In this document: positions 16,225-22,295 of the stretch, one piece after another
Layout of the letters: each line of letters opens with the position of its first letter
How positions within the stretch are numbered: the first letter of the stretch is position 1
Source of the DNA: a virus
Virus record (IMG/VR): IMGVR_UViG_3300003877_000002
Coordinates: 1-50,291 of that record
Length of the DNA stretch: 50,291 nt
Strand: one strand, 5' to 3'
The notes under the pieces: generated by a model
Told to the model about the DNA's origin: nothing
Databases searched by the model: none
Seen by the model: the letters and a program-made list of their open reading frames with translations, nothing else
Translations under genes and position numbers: made by a program

Positions 16225-17145
16225 CTACTTTTTCTCATATTCAGATAAAATTTTAAATACATCCCATTCCGCCATTTGTATCTCTGTTGGGTGTGTTAGT
16301 TCTCTAACTAACAATAGAGCCTCCTTCATATTACTCCTCAGTTTATAATTAAAATCAATTACTGTATTATCAGGTAAGACTCTTTTTACAAAAGACTCTA
16401 AACCAAATTTGTGTATATCTTTTAGTATATCTTTAGGATCTTCATATGCTATAGCTGTTTCATATATACTTATAAGTATATTTATCCATGCCTTAAGCTT
16501 TACTGTGCTGTAACACCCTTGTAGCATTCTATATTCTATAGAGCCAAACTTACGCAATGCTGCAAAGTTTATACCCGCATATCTATAACCGTCACTAAAT
16601 TTCTGCATCATTTCATAAGATACATTGAAGGATAAATCTTTACTTTGTATATTAGTGCGTATATTATGTATTACTTCTTGTTTATCTGTTATTGGCAGAG
16701 AGAAAGGAGATAGAGATCTATACTTTCTACAGTAAGCAAATAATACAGGCTCCATAAAAAGAGATAAGAGTATAAAATTAGTAAGTTTATTTGTATCCAA
16801 AGATCTAACATCGACATGTACGTGTGTACTTGTCCTATAGCTGATTATTGGAGTTAGATCATTACTTATAATATAGTTCTCTAACTCAGTAAGTGCTTTG
16901 ATAGTATCAAAAGTACCTAATGGTAAAGAAAACCTAGCTTCTACTGCATCATCTCCGCGTAAAGAGTCGTCATAAGTGAATGCCCAATAGATACTAGTAT
17001 CACTAAGTTCTTTGATAGGACAATTTTCTAATTCAATTTCTATACCTAATAGAACATCGGAAGGAACTAATTCAGTAGAAGTCTTAAAGCTTCTAGGATC
17101 TGCTTGGTGGCTTGTAAGGTTTACAACTGGTACATTTTTATACAT
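16225..17145 (-). CDS. Amidoligase, glutamine-synthetase fold (Amidoligase_2 type)
   Basis: A 306-residue protein matching the amidoligase pattern: the first metal strand GIEIELE at 34-40, the paired-His strand STHVHVDVR near 104-112, and YAGINFAALRKFGSIEYRM in the second half with the Arg/Glu pair expected in the ATP site. These enzymes join a carboxylate to an amine using ATP. It overlaps the upstream unknown gene by 8 bases and is the second amidoligase of the cassette, with the other at 17860-18699. The substrate is unknown. Confidence 0.88.
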   Translation of the reverse strand: MYKNVPVVNLTSHQADPRSFKTSTELVPSDVLLGIEIELENCPIKELSDTSIYWAFTYDDSLRGDDAVEARFSLPLGTFDTIKALTELENYIISNDLTPIISYRTSTHVHVDVRSLDTNKLTNFILLSLFMEPVLFAYCRKYRSLSPFSLPITDKQEVIHNIRTNIQSKDLSFNVSYEMMQKFSDGYRYAGINFAALRKFGSIEYRMLQGCYSTVKLKAWINILISIYETAIAYEDPKDILKDIHKFGLESFVKRVLPDNTVIDFNYKLRSNMKEALLLVRELTHPTEIQMAEWDVFKILSEYEKK

Positions 17146-17815
17146 CTATAATCTCCACAGTTATTTGTCCATGTAATAGACAGATTAGATCTCTTTTTAG
17201 AAAAGCAAGAGACTTAGGCACTAGAAGTTTATCAACCAGTACCCCTATTAGATTATTTTTATAATAGAGTACTAAAGAGTTTTTTATCTTGCCTAAAGCT
17301 AAGTGTCTAGTTATTACTGCACTGTTAATTTTACCACTATTTATAGCAGAAATGGCTTGTTTAATAGAGTAAGTTTTATTACGTAATAGCCCATGTAAAA
17401 AATTATTATGATCAGTAGTGTACTTAACTTCCTCCTTCTCAAAAGGGTTTACTGCACTTGGGAGCTTAGTTAAGATAGTCTGCACATTATGCTTTAGTGT
17501 AAAAGATCTCTTCCATTGCTTCATATGATCAGCTTGCATATAATAAGCATCTTTTCTTAGCTGTACATAGCCTGAGTTTTTATATACAGGATAGAATTTA
17601 AGTTTAGTAAAATTTAGTACTCTGTCATATTTTTTACCATTTTTATATAAAATACCTTCCAAGAGAATATCATTACCTATTACAGGATTCTCTCTAAAAC
17701 TATAGCGTACTTCTTGTATAAAAAATAAATGCTCTCCTTTTTTATCTAGCTCTTTAATCGCTACATATGTATTTTCAAATTTTACTTGAATTTCTTTAAG
17801 TATATCTAGTTTCAT
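17138..17815 (-). CDS. Unknown protein between the two amidoligases, 225 aa
   Basis: Not recognised. A basic, soluble protein beginning MKLDILKEIQVKFENTYVA, with a Lys/Tyr-rich middle and a C-terminal part (LLVPKSLAFLKRDLICLLHG) that looks helical. No metal or nucleotide motif is clear. It is translationally coupled to a 14-codon mini-ORF upstream (TAATG) and to the amidoligase downstream, so it is an integral cassette member, perhaps a substrate-presenting or structural partner. Confidence 0.7.
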   Translation of the reverse strand: MKLDILKEIQVKFENTYVAIKELDKKGEHLFFIQEVRYSFRENPVIGNDILLEGILYKNGKKYDRVLNFTKLKFYPVYKNSGYVQLRKDAYYMQADHMKQWKRSFTLKHNVQTILTKLPSAVNPFEKEEVKYTTDHNNFLHGLLRNKTYSIKQAISAINSGKINSAVITRHLALGKIKNSLVLYYKNNLIGVLVDKLLVPKSLAFLKRDLICLLHGQITVEIIDV

Positions 17816-17859
17816 TAGAAGATAGCCTCTTCTGGTACGGTTTGTGGTGCAGTAACCAT
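17815..17859 (-). CDS. Candidate 14-aa mini-gene MVTAPQTVPEEAIF
   Basis: The gap between the phiEco32-type amidoligase gene and the next gene is exactly filled by a 14-codon frame. Its ATG begins on the base right after the amidoligase TAA, and its own TAA overlaps the next ATG (TAATG). No Shine-Dalgarno precedes it, so translation would depend on re-initiation. It could be a peptide substrate (two adjacent Glu, one Gln) or merely a coupling element holding the next ribosome site. Confidence 0.35.
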   Translation of the reverse strand: MVTAPQTVPEEAIF

Positions 17860-18699
17860 TTATACTTGATCAATCATAAGGTCATCAAAATAGGAACTTT
17901 TAGGCATTCTAATCTCATTCTCCTTAATAATACTTTCAGCCATATCCTTATCGTGAGTGTCTATACACTTTCTAATCTCTTCAAAGAACTTCTTTTTATG
18001 GCTAGATACAGTAACTCTATAATCATATGCTCTATTAGCTGCTTGAAATATCCATTTCATTAGTTGTTTATTCTCAAGCCAAAAATTAGATGGTGTGCGA
18101 TACTCTACTCCATAAGGTTTAGGTCTAAAGCAACCAGCCTTGCCATAGAGACTACGTCTTTCTTTATCAGGATCTAATAGAATGGAGGGTACTCCAATAA
18201 ATAAATCACACATTAGTATAGTGTTAATCTGTTCTTTCATGTTGATAGTACTTTTAAAGCCAATGTGGATGTGACCAGCAGCAGTACGTAAGTTTTTAGC
18301 CATACCACTATTTATCTGTGTTGTCGTGTCTAAGTGCCATACGTTATAGTCTTCGTCACAGCCGAAAGCCTGTGCTTCTGGATGCAATAATAAATCTTCA
18401 CTCTCCCCTTCATAAAAATGAGAAGGCTTAATGAGATACTTCTTACCTTTAGGCTCAAGATATTGTTTATCTATAGCTTGTAGAGTCCATAGTATATTGT
18501 GTACAAAGGTAGTTGGATGTCCGGCGGGACATATGTTCAACTCACCTAAAACATTATCTCGATGCACTGATCCTTCTTCACATACTTCTACCTGCTTATC
18601 CTTAGTGCCGGGGATAATACCAATTGCAGTCTCAATTTCTTTACTCGCTATATCTTGTATGAAAAATTCTGGGTCTGCTCCAATTAAAGTACTGCTCAT
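17860..18699 (-). CDS. PhiEco32-type amidoligase (COOH-NH2 ligase family)
   Basis: A 279-residue protein of the phiEco32 COOH-NH2 ligase type, a glutamine-synthetase-like fold. It begins MSSTLIGADPEFF, the family's hallmark metal strand GADPE. Next come GSVHRDNVLGELN, the paired-His strand AAGHIHIGF, and CFRPKPYGVEYRTPSNFW with the catalytic Arg/Glu region. The frame opens at a TTG at 18705, but ATG at 18699 follows AAGGAG by 8 bases. The family makes amide links between a carboxylate and an amino group. Start and stop abut mini-ORFs on each side. Confidence 0.92.
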   Translation of the reverse strand: MSSTLIGADPEFFIQDIASKEIETAIGIIPGTKDKQVEVCEEGSVHRDNVLGELNICPAGHPTTFVHNILWTLQAIDKQYLEPKGKKYLIKPSHFYEGESEDLLLHPEAQAFGCDEDYNVWHLDTTTQINSGMAKNLRTAAGHIHIGFKSTINMKEQINTILMCDLFIGVPSILLDPDKERRSLYGKAGCFRPKPYGVEYRTPSNFWLENKQLMKWIFQAANRAYDYRVTVSSHKKKFFEEIRKCIDTHDKDMAESIIKENEIRMPKSSYFDDLMIDQV

Positions 18700-18743
18700 T
18701 AGCAAATCTCCTTAATGTCAAGATTGTGGTATAGATATTTCAT
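18699..18743 (-). CDS. Candidate 14-aa mini-gene MKYLYHNLDIKEIC
   Basis: A 14-codon frame between the class I amidotransferase and the amidoligase. Its ATG overlaps the previous stop (ATGA), AAAGGA lies 9 bases upstream, and its TAA overlaps the amidoligase ATG (TAATG). The good ribosome site favours real translation. The frame also contains the amidoligase's own AAGGAG. It has the same 45-base length as the mini-ORF at 17815-17859. Leader or coupling peptide, or a modified peptide ending in Cys, are the options. Confidence 0.45.
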   Translation of the reverse strand: MKYLYHNLDIKEIC

Positions 18744-19366
18744 AGTAGTTTGTCCTTTAAAGTTTTAATGAAAAATTTGAATCCTTCAGAGCTTTCAGAC
18801 ATCCATTCAGGATGATATTGAAAACCTAAGCAGCGAGTAGTAGGCCAGAAGACTACCTCTGGTTCTCTCCCTGCTAATTTACTGTGAAAGTTTTTAACCT
18901 TTACTTTACCTCCTGTCTCGAATACTGTAGACTCTTTAGCCCACGCTAGGAGCTCATAGTCTCCCTTCGGATAGATCATTTGATGATGATCACCAGTAAC
19001 AGTAAGCATTTTATCGTCAGGTGTGTGGATTATATGATCACAAGAGTTGTGATTGTTTACATGTTGAATCAATACACCACGGTTCATTACATTTAAGAAT
19101 TGAGCACCACGACAAATACCTACCATAGGTAGTTCAAGTATCTTACAGTGGTTATATACTTCAAGCTCAAAGAAATCCCTACTCTTGTCTGAGTAGGTTT
19201 TGTCAATTTTATTATCGTCATAGAAGTAAGGATCTACATCAGATCCCCCAGTAAACACAACTAGATCACAGTCAGCTAATTTACTGACGTTACTAATCGG
19301 TTTACCAAGGGAAGTAAATGCATCCTTATACTTATTATTATCACCTTCAAGTACTAATATTTTCAT
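18740..19366 (-). CDS. Class I glutamine amidotransferase-like peptidase C26
   Basis: The frame is open to 19477, but ATG at 19366 (MKILVLEGD) follows AGGAG closely and makes the expected compact start, giving 208 residues. Motifs are FTGGSDVDP at 38-46, nucleophile Cys85 in GICRGAQ, the C26-type DHHQM at 126-130, and His185/Glu187 in QYHPEW. This is the gamma-glutamyl hydrolase branch (PuuD-like) rather than a synthetase-coupled domain, so it probably cleaves gamma-glutamyl bonds in the product or intermediate of the cassette. It is the first cassette gene transcribed. Confidence 0.9.
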   Translation of the reverse strand: MKILVLEGDNNKYKDAFTSLGKPISNVSKLADCDLVVFTGGSDVDPYFYDDNKIDKTYSDKSRDFFELEVYNHCKILELPMVGICRGAQFLNVMNRGVLIQHVNNHNSCDHIIHTPDDKMLTVTGDHHQMIYPKGDYELLAWAKESTVFETGGKVKVKNFHSKLAGREPEVVFWPTTRCLGFQYHPEWMSESSEGFKFFIKTLKDKLL

Positions 19367-19578
19367 CTTTCTCCTAGTCCGTATCTTTCTATATCTCTTC
19401 TGCCTACTTCTCCATTCCAACAAGCTAAACAACAGGGTAATAGAGGAGCTTTTATATCTTCTTGTGATACGTACCAAAACCCAATATCATCAGCAAAATC
19501 ATTAACGTTCCCACAGTGTCCACAAATTATTCCGTCTGGATCATCTATTTTTGCTAATTCTAAATCTTTATCAAACAT
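19363..19578 (-). CDS. Zinc-ribbon protein, 71 aa
   Basis: The longest frame reaches 19734, but ATG at 19578 overlaps the previous stop and has GGAGAAGG just upstream, so the first 52 residues of that frame are discarded. The product begins MFDKDLELAKIDD and holds two cysteine pairs (CGHC, CCLAC) around WYVSQEDI, a typical zinc ribbon. It overlaps the C26 peptidase gene by 4 bases. Function unknown. Confidence 0.7.
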   Translation of the reverse strand: MFDKDLELAKIDDPDGIICGHCGNVNDFADDIGFWYVSQEDIKAPLLPCCLACWNGEVGRRDIERYGLGER

Positions 19579-19828
19579 AGTAACCTTCTCCATATAAGTC
19601 TTTGAAAATACGATTGATTTCAGTTTGAGGTAGTTCCTTCTTAGCAAAGATCTTACCAGAAGTGCGGCATGAGTAGTGAATTGTATGCTCCTTGGTCGAT
19701 TTGTTGATAGTAATCCTTGCCCTTCTGTCCACATATTTCTTTACGTGACGAAGGATAACAAGAACAGGCCATTGAAACTTAAATGGGATATGTATCCGGG
19801 AAGCTGCAAGCTTATTTTTGTGTGACAT
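19571..19828 (-). CDS. Hypothetical basic protein, 85 aa
   Basis: Unrecognised. It begins MSHKNKLAASRIHIPFKF and is strongly basic (HVKKYVDRRARITINKSTKEH), with a helical C-terminus ending YGEGYYV. It may bind nucleic acid. It is the start of the gene run leading into the amidoligase cassette. One copy of the 10-bp motif GTTGATAGTA (19703-19712) lies inside it. Confidence 0.6.
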   Translation of the reverse strand: MSHKNKLAASRIHIPFKFQWPVLVILRHVKKYVDRRARITINKSTKEHTIHYSCRTSGKIFAKKELPQTEINRIFKDLYGEGYYV

Positions 19829-19864
19829 AGTTACCTCACTATTATTAAATTAGTTTTACTGCTT

Positions 19865-20215
19865 TTATTTATCGTGTAGGTCTTTTATATGATCTTCCAT
19901 ATTTTTCTTACCAGTACGTACAATAGATCGAGCCGTACGTAAAGCAAAGAAGATTGTTAATGCTACAATTGAGATAGGCCAGAAGGCTGCTGCGATCACA
20001 CCAAGAAGAACACCAAAAATAATAATACCAAACCAAGTATCACACTCGTCAGTACCAAAGAAGTTTATTTGGTAGCCCCACCTTTTCTTACTCGTATCAT
20101 AGCTATCGTTATCAAACACATACCCACCAGCATTGATACCAATATCATGTATAAGTACGGCAAGAATAACAAAAATAATAGAACAATAAAAACCAATACC
20201 AATATATTCATACAT
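19865..20215 (-). CDS. Small inner-membrane protein, 116 aa
   Basis: Begins MYEYIGIGFYCSIIFVILAVL, a membrane segment, then a polar region (about 25-60) and two further hydrophobic stretches (WFGIIIFGVLLGVIAAAFW and ISIVALTIFFAL). The tail is basic and soluble (RTGKKNMEDHIKDLHDK). A good AGGAG lies 7 bases before the ATG. No family recognised; an early membrane protein of this kind could affect superinfection or host defence, which is a guess. Confidence 0.7.
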   Translation of the reverse strand: MYEYIGIGFYCSIIFVILAVLIHDIGINAGGYVFDNDSYDTSKKRWGYQINFFGTDECDTWFGIIIFGVLLGVIAAAFWPISIVALTIFFALRTARSIVRTGKKNMEDHIKDLHDK

Positions 20216-20325
20216 TTTAAATCTCCTAAAAAGTTAAAAAGAATCGCCATCCTTGGCCTGCGCATTGTCTTAACAGGGTCTACACTTTGCTGTCCCTACT
20301 TACTAGCCAGCATGGCGGTAGGCAA
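20216..20325. other. Short spacer with a GGTAG-GCAA-CTACC stem-loop
   Basis: 110 bases between two leftward genes. It holds a stem-loop near 20309-20322 (GGTAG, loop GCAA, CTACC) just after the stop of the upstream gene, which could protect or terminate the transcript, and the ribosome site of the membrane protein gene. I see no other structure. Confidence 0.4.
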
Positions 20326-20622
20326 CTACCCTACTTGAGGTAGATTATTAAGCACTTGTTTAATGGCATCCTTGTGGTAGGACTTTTCATCCAACTTCTT
20401 TTTGAAGCGTCCATTTATTTCCCACAAAATACCAGCACTAATCTTATTAAAGACCTTATCAGCCTGTGCCTTGTTAGGTGTCATTTCTACAGTAGTATCG
20501 CAGCTTGTTATTTCGTAGATCTTTTGCTTACGTTTACGTGCAAAGCTAATGAGTTTAGCATCGCTACCAATACTACGAGCTAGGGTATCGAGTAGGGGTG
20601 TACTTTTCTTAAGTTCTTTCAT
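20326..20622 (-). CDS. Hypothetical basic protein, 98 aa
   Basis: Unrecognised. Begins MKELKKSTPLLDTLARSIG, highly basic and helical (ISFARKRKQKIYEI, FKKKLDEKSYHKDAIKQVL). ATG is 8 bases after GGAG and overlaps the upstream stop as ATGA. It may be a small DNA- or RNA-binding early protein. Confidence 0.6.
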   Translation of the reverse strand: MKELKKSTPLLDTLARSIGSDAKLISFARKRKQKIYEITSCDTTVEMTPNKAQADKVFNKISAGILWEINGRFKKKLDEKSYHKDAIKQVLNNLPQVG

Positions 20623-20819
20623 ATAGTTGTCTCCAATTTAATTATCTCCGGGTGAGTTAAATAATATTCAGTATCTTTTTCTTGGCACTGGCTTAGGTTT
20701 GCACCTCCTCCACAGGCTTGCAGAGCCAGCGCACTTGTTGATAGTAATATTGTTACGGGCATAGCTATGACCAGTTGTAACCTGAAGGGTTGACTAATCA
20801 ACTGACTAGCCCTCTCCAT
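20619..20819 (-). CDS. Putative small lipoprotein
   Basis: From the ATG at 20819 the product has a basic n-region (MERASQLISQPFRL), a hydrophobic core (LVIAMPVTILLSTSALAL) and the lipobox-like LQAC followed by GGGANLS, so it should be acylated on Cys and exported. The mature part is about 31 residues. A start at ATG 20762 is possible, which would leave the palindrome 20789-20802 upstream of the gene rather than inside it. It could be an outer-membrane spanin-like or exclusion lipoprotein. Confidence 0.5.
   Translation of the reverse strand: MERASQLISQPFRLQLVIAMPVTILLSTSALALQACGGGANLSQCQEKDTEYYLTHPEIIKLETTI
20789..20802. promoter_or_regulatory. Operator-like palindrome 1, GTTGACTAATCAAC
   Basis: Inverted repeat GTTGA-CTAA-TCAAC, one of four related sites in the early region (consensus TTGAYTRRTCAA or close). 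It lies upstream of, or within the first codons of, the lipoprotein gene depending on its start. Confidence 0.55.
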
Positions 20820-21087
20820 CATACAATTTAGAATAATCTTTATCAATAAGCCAGAGATAACATCCATCATTATCTGGATTATGTGGTTTTAACTTAGTAT
20901 ATTGCTCTACTGTAATATTAGAATGACTGGTAATAATAAACTTAGAATTATATTTTATAATATCATCTGTTTCAAGATTTCTCAACATAAAAGACGTTAG
21001 GGGTTCTGATATAACTAAATTATATTTGATTGTCTTACACATATATGGAGTGTATTCACAACAAACCATTTTATATTGTTTATTCAT
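20806..21087 (-). CDS. Hypothetical protein, 93 aa
   Basis: Unrecognised. Start ATG at 21087 (MNKQYKMVCCEYTPYM) overlaps the stop region of the membrane microprotein upstream (ATGAATAA). The chain has beta-like stretches (FIITSHSNITVEQ) and ends SKLYDGEG. No motif identified. Confidence 0.55.
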   Translation of the reverse strand: MNKQYKMVCCEYTPYMCKTIKYNLVISEPLTSFMLRNLETDDIIKYNSKFIITSHSNITVEQYTKLKPHNPDNDGCYLWLIDKDYSKLYDGEG

Positions 21088-21184
21088 TGTCATCACCATC
21101 GTCTACCAATGCAGCGATAATAAAAATAACTAAGACTATTAAAGCGAAGATAACCATAATAAATGGCTCTACATAAATCATCAT
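21080..21184 (-). CDS. Single-pass membrane microprotein, 34 aa
   Basis: A 34-residue frame: MMIYVEPF, then a continuous hydrophobic span of about 18 residues (IMVIFALIVLVIFIIAAL), then an acidic tail VDDGDDNE. GGGAG lies 8 bases before the ATG and the stop overlaps the next gene's start. A CGCG-CTTCA-CGCG stem-loop (21197-21209) abuts the ribosome site. It is probably an inner-membrane peptide. Confidence 0.65.
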   Translation of the reverse strand: MMIYVEPFIMVIFALIVLVIFIIAALVDDGDDNE

Positions 21185-21209
21185 AGTTTAGTCTCCCGCG
21201 CTTCACGCG

Positions 21210-21422
21210 CTATCCTTTGTTTACTTGTTTTACAGGAGTACACTCAAAGAAGTGATTTTTATTTAGCTCCCTAAATTTATCTGTCCTCATTTTAATCTTA
21301 GTTACAAGGTTCATACCTGCGCTGTAGCAGCTTTCATAGTCCTGAAAGCCGGGTACAATATAGAGTGTATCTACATTTGCAGTATGGAATAGTGTTATGA
21401 ATAGGATGAAAGAATAGCTCAC
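21210..21422 (-). CDS. Small exported protein, 70 aa, GTG start
   Basis: Starts at a GTG one base after the preceding stop. The N-terminus MSYSFILFITLFHTANVD is a short hydrophobic signal-like segment, and the rest is small with two cysteines (ESCYSAG, FFECTPV) that could form a disulphide in the periplasm. No family recognised. Confidence 0.5.
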   Translation of the reverse strand: MSYSFILFITLFHTANVDTLYIVPGFQDYESCYSAGMNLVTKIKMRTDKFRELNKNHFFECTPVKQVNKG

Positions 21423-21423
21423 T

Positions 21424-21741
21424 TTATTCAGCTTGTGGTTTCATAAAGAAGGGCATATTATCACAGGTAGAACAACAGGATACTGGTTGCATACATTTTG
21501 TACACTTATCTTCAGACATCCTATCTTCTGTGCGTCTAGCCCTTGATGCCATTTCTTTCTTTTTTACCCTGTTGAAGGCTGTTGATAGTAATTCAGCGTC
21601 TAGCTGCTTACGTCGCGGTGAATACCGCTCTAGTAGATTGTCGTTTACTTGTTTCTCCCTTACTTCATCCCAAATAAGGAACATACCAATAATTTCAATT
21701 GAAAGGCAGATTGTTACTACTGAGTATAAGAATGTTAGCAT
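21424..21741 (-). CDS. Membrane-anchored Cys-rich protein, 105 aa
   Basis: ATG at 21741 follows GGAG by 10 bases; the longer frame to 21777 would translate the palindromic operator-like site. Residues 1-23 (MLTFLYSVVTICLSIEIIGMF) form one membrane helix, followed by a basic coiled region (VKKKEMASRARRTEDR) and a zinc-like cluster CTKCMQPVSCCSTC. The layout resembles an inner-membrane anchored regulator or spanin partner, but no family is recognised. Confidence 0.6.
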   Translation of the reverse strand: MLTFLYSVVTICLSIEIIGMFLIWDEVREKQVNDNLLERYSPRRKQLDAELLSTAFNRVKKKEMASRARRTEDRMSEDKCTKCMQPVSCCSTCDNMPFFMKPQAE

Positions 21742-21765
21742 GTTGTTGTATCTCCGGTTGATTAG

Positions 21766-21777
21766 TTGATTAGTCAA
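21766..21777. promoter_or_regulatory. Operator-like palindrome 2, TTGATTAGTCAA
   Basis: 12-bp inverted repeat 25 bases upstream of the ATG at 21741, flanked by extra half-sites (GTTGATTA to the left, TTGATTAG to the right), so three or four half-sites are stacked over 21757-21785. This is the densest of the four sites. Confidence 0.6.
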
Positions 21778-21800
21778 TTGATTAGAGTATTAGAATATAC

Positions 21801-22115
21801 TTATATTAAGTTAGCCAGTGAACCCAGCCTTACATCTTTCTTTATAATTTCTTTCTTTCCTCTTTCATAAATAGAGTTTATGTAACGAGTATGTAAGCCC
21901 ATAGCCCTTTCAAGATCGATATTTGCTTGATCTAGTAGTAGTTTAGCAAAGTCTGGATCAGCTAGGGCTTGCTTGATTAGTTTCTGTTCGAGTATTTTCT
22001 CCCGCGCCGCTAGTTTTTGTTGTGCCCTGAAGGGGCTACAGTTGTTCTTTGGTCTATCCAGTGGGCTAACAGATAGGCCATACTTATCAGGCTTAATATA
22101 TGTTTTGTCCAGCAT
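21801..22115 (-). CDS. Hypothetical helical protein, 104 aa
   Basis: Unrecognised. Begins MLDKTYIKPDKYGLSVSPLD, then a long charged helix (about residues 30-85) suited to a coiled coil. GTGAGG is found about 10 bases before the ATG. Upstream lie a strong stem-loop (22149-22167) and a copy of the GTTGATAGTA motif in non-coding sequence. Confidence 0.6.
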   Translation of the reverse strand: MLDKTYIKPDKYGLSVSPLDRPKNNCSPFRAQQKLAAREKILEQKLIKQALADPDFAKLLLDQANIDLERAMGLHTRYINSIYERGKKEIIKKDVRLGSLANLI

Positions 22116-22141
22116 TTTAGTTTTACCTCACGCTAATTTTT

Positions 22142-22167
22142 GTTGATAGTACCCGTGAAGCGGGTAC
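22142..22167 (-). promoter_or_regulatory. Stem-loop with adjoining GTTGATAGTA motif
   Basis: A 7-bp stem (GTACCCG, loop TGAAG, CGGGTAC; 22149-22167) next to the non-coding copy of the 10-bp motif GTTGATAGTA (22142-22151). It lies in the leader of the gene at 21801-22115 and may act on its transcription or translation. Confidence 0.45.
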
Positions 22168-22211
22168 CCTTTGTTCGTGAATTATATTCACTCACTGCAT
22201 AAACTACAGAC

Positions 22212-22240
22212 ATAAAAAAAGACAGATAGCTTGCGCTATC
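22212..22240 (-). terminator. Intrinsic terminator of the leftward gene 22296-23186
   Basis: Reading leftward: stem GATAGC, loop GCAA, GCTATC (22225-22240), then TGTC and seven T (22214-22220). A second GC-rich stem, CCCTGCC/GGCAGGG at 22254-22273, precedes it. Together they should stop most transcripts after the first large early gene. Confidence 0.7.
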
Positions 22241-22253
22241 CGCCTAAAGGTTG

Positions 22254-22273
22254 CCCTGCCAAGTGGGGCAGGG
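22254..22273 (-). terminator. GC-rich stem-loop preceding the intrinsic terminator
   Basis: 7-bp stem CCCTGCC/GGCAGGG with a 6-base loop, just after the stop codon of the gene at 22296-23186. It has no T-tract of its own on either strand and probably assists the terminator at 22212-22240 or protects the mRNA 3' end. Confidence 0.45.
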
Positions 22274-22295
22274 ACTTGGGAAGTCATTGGTAATA

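Noticed and set aside
20065-20265. Hydrophobic frame overlapping the membrane protein at 19865-20215
   Set aside because: It uses the same AT-rich membrane-coding codons in another frame. The ribosome site AGGAG fits the ATG at 20215 best, and the 116-aa protein has a structured polar part. A nested product cannot be excluded but is not supported.
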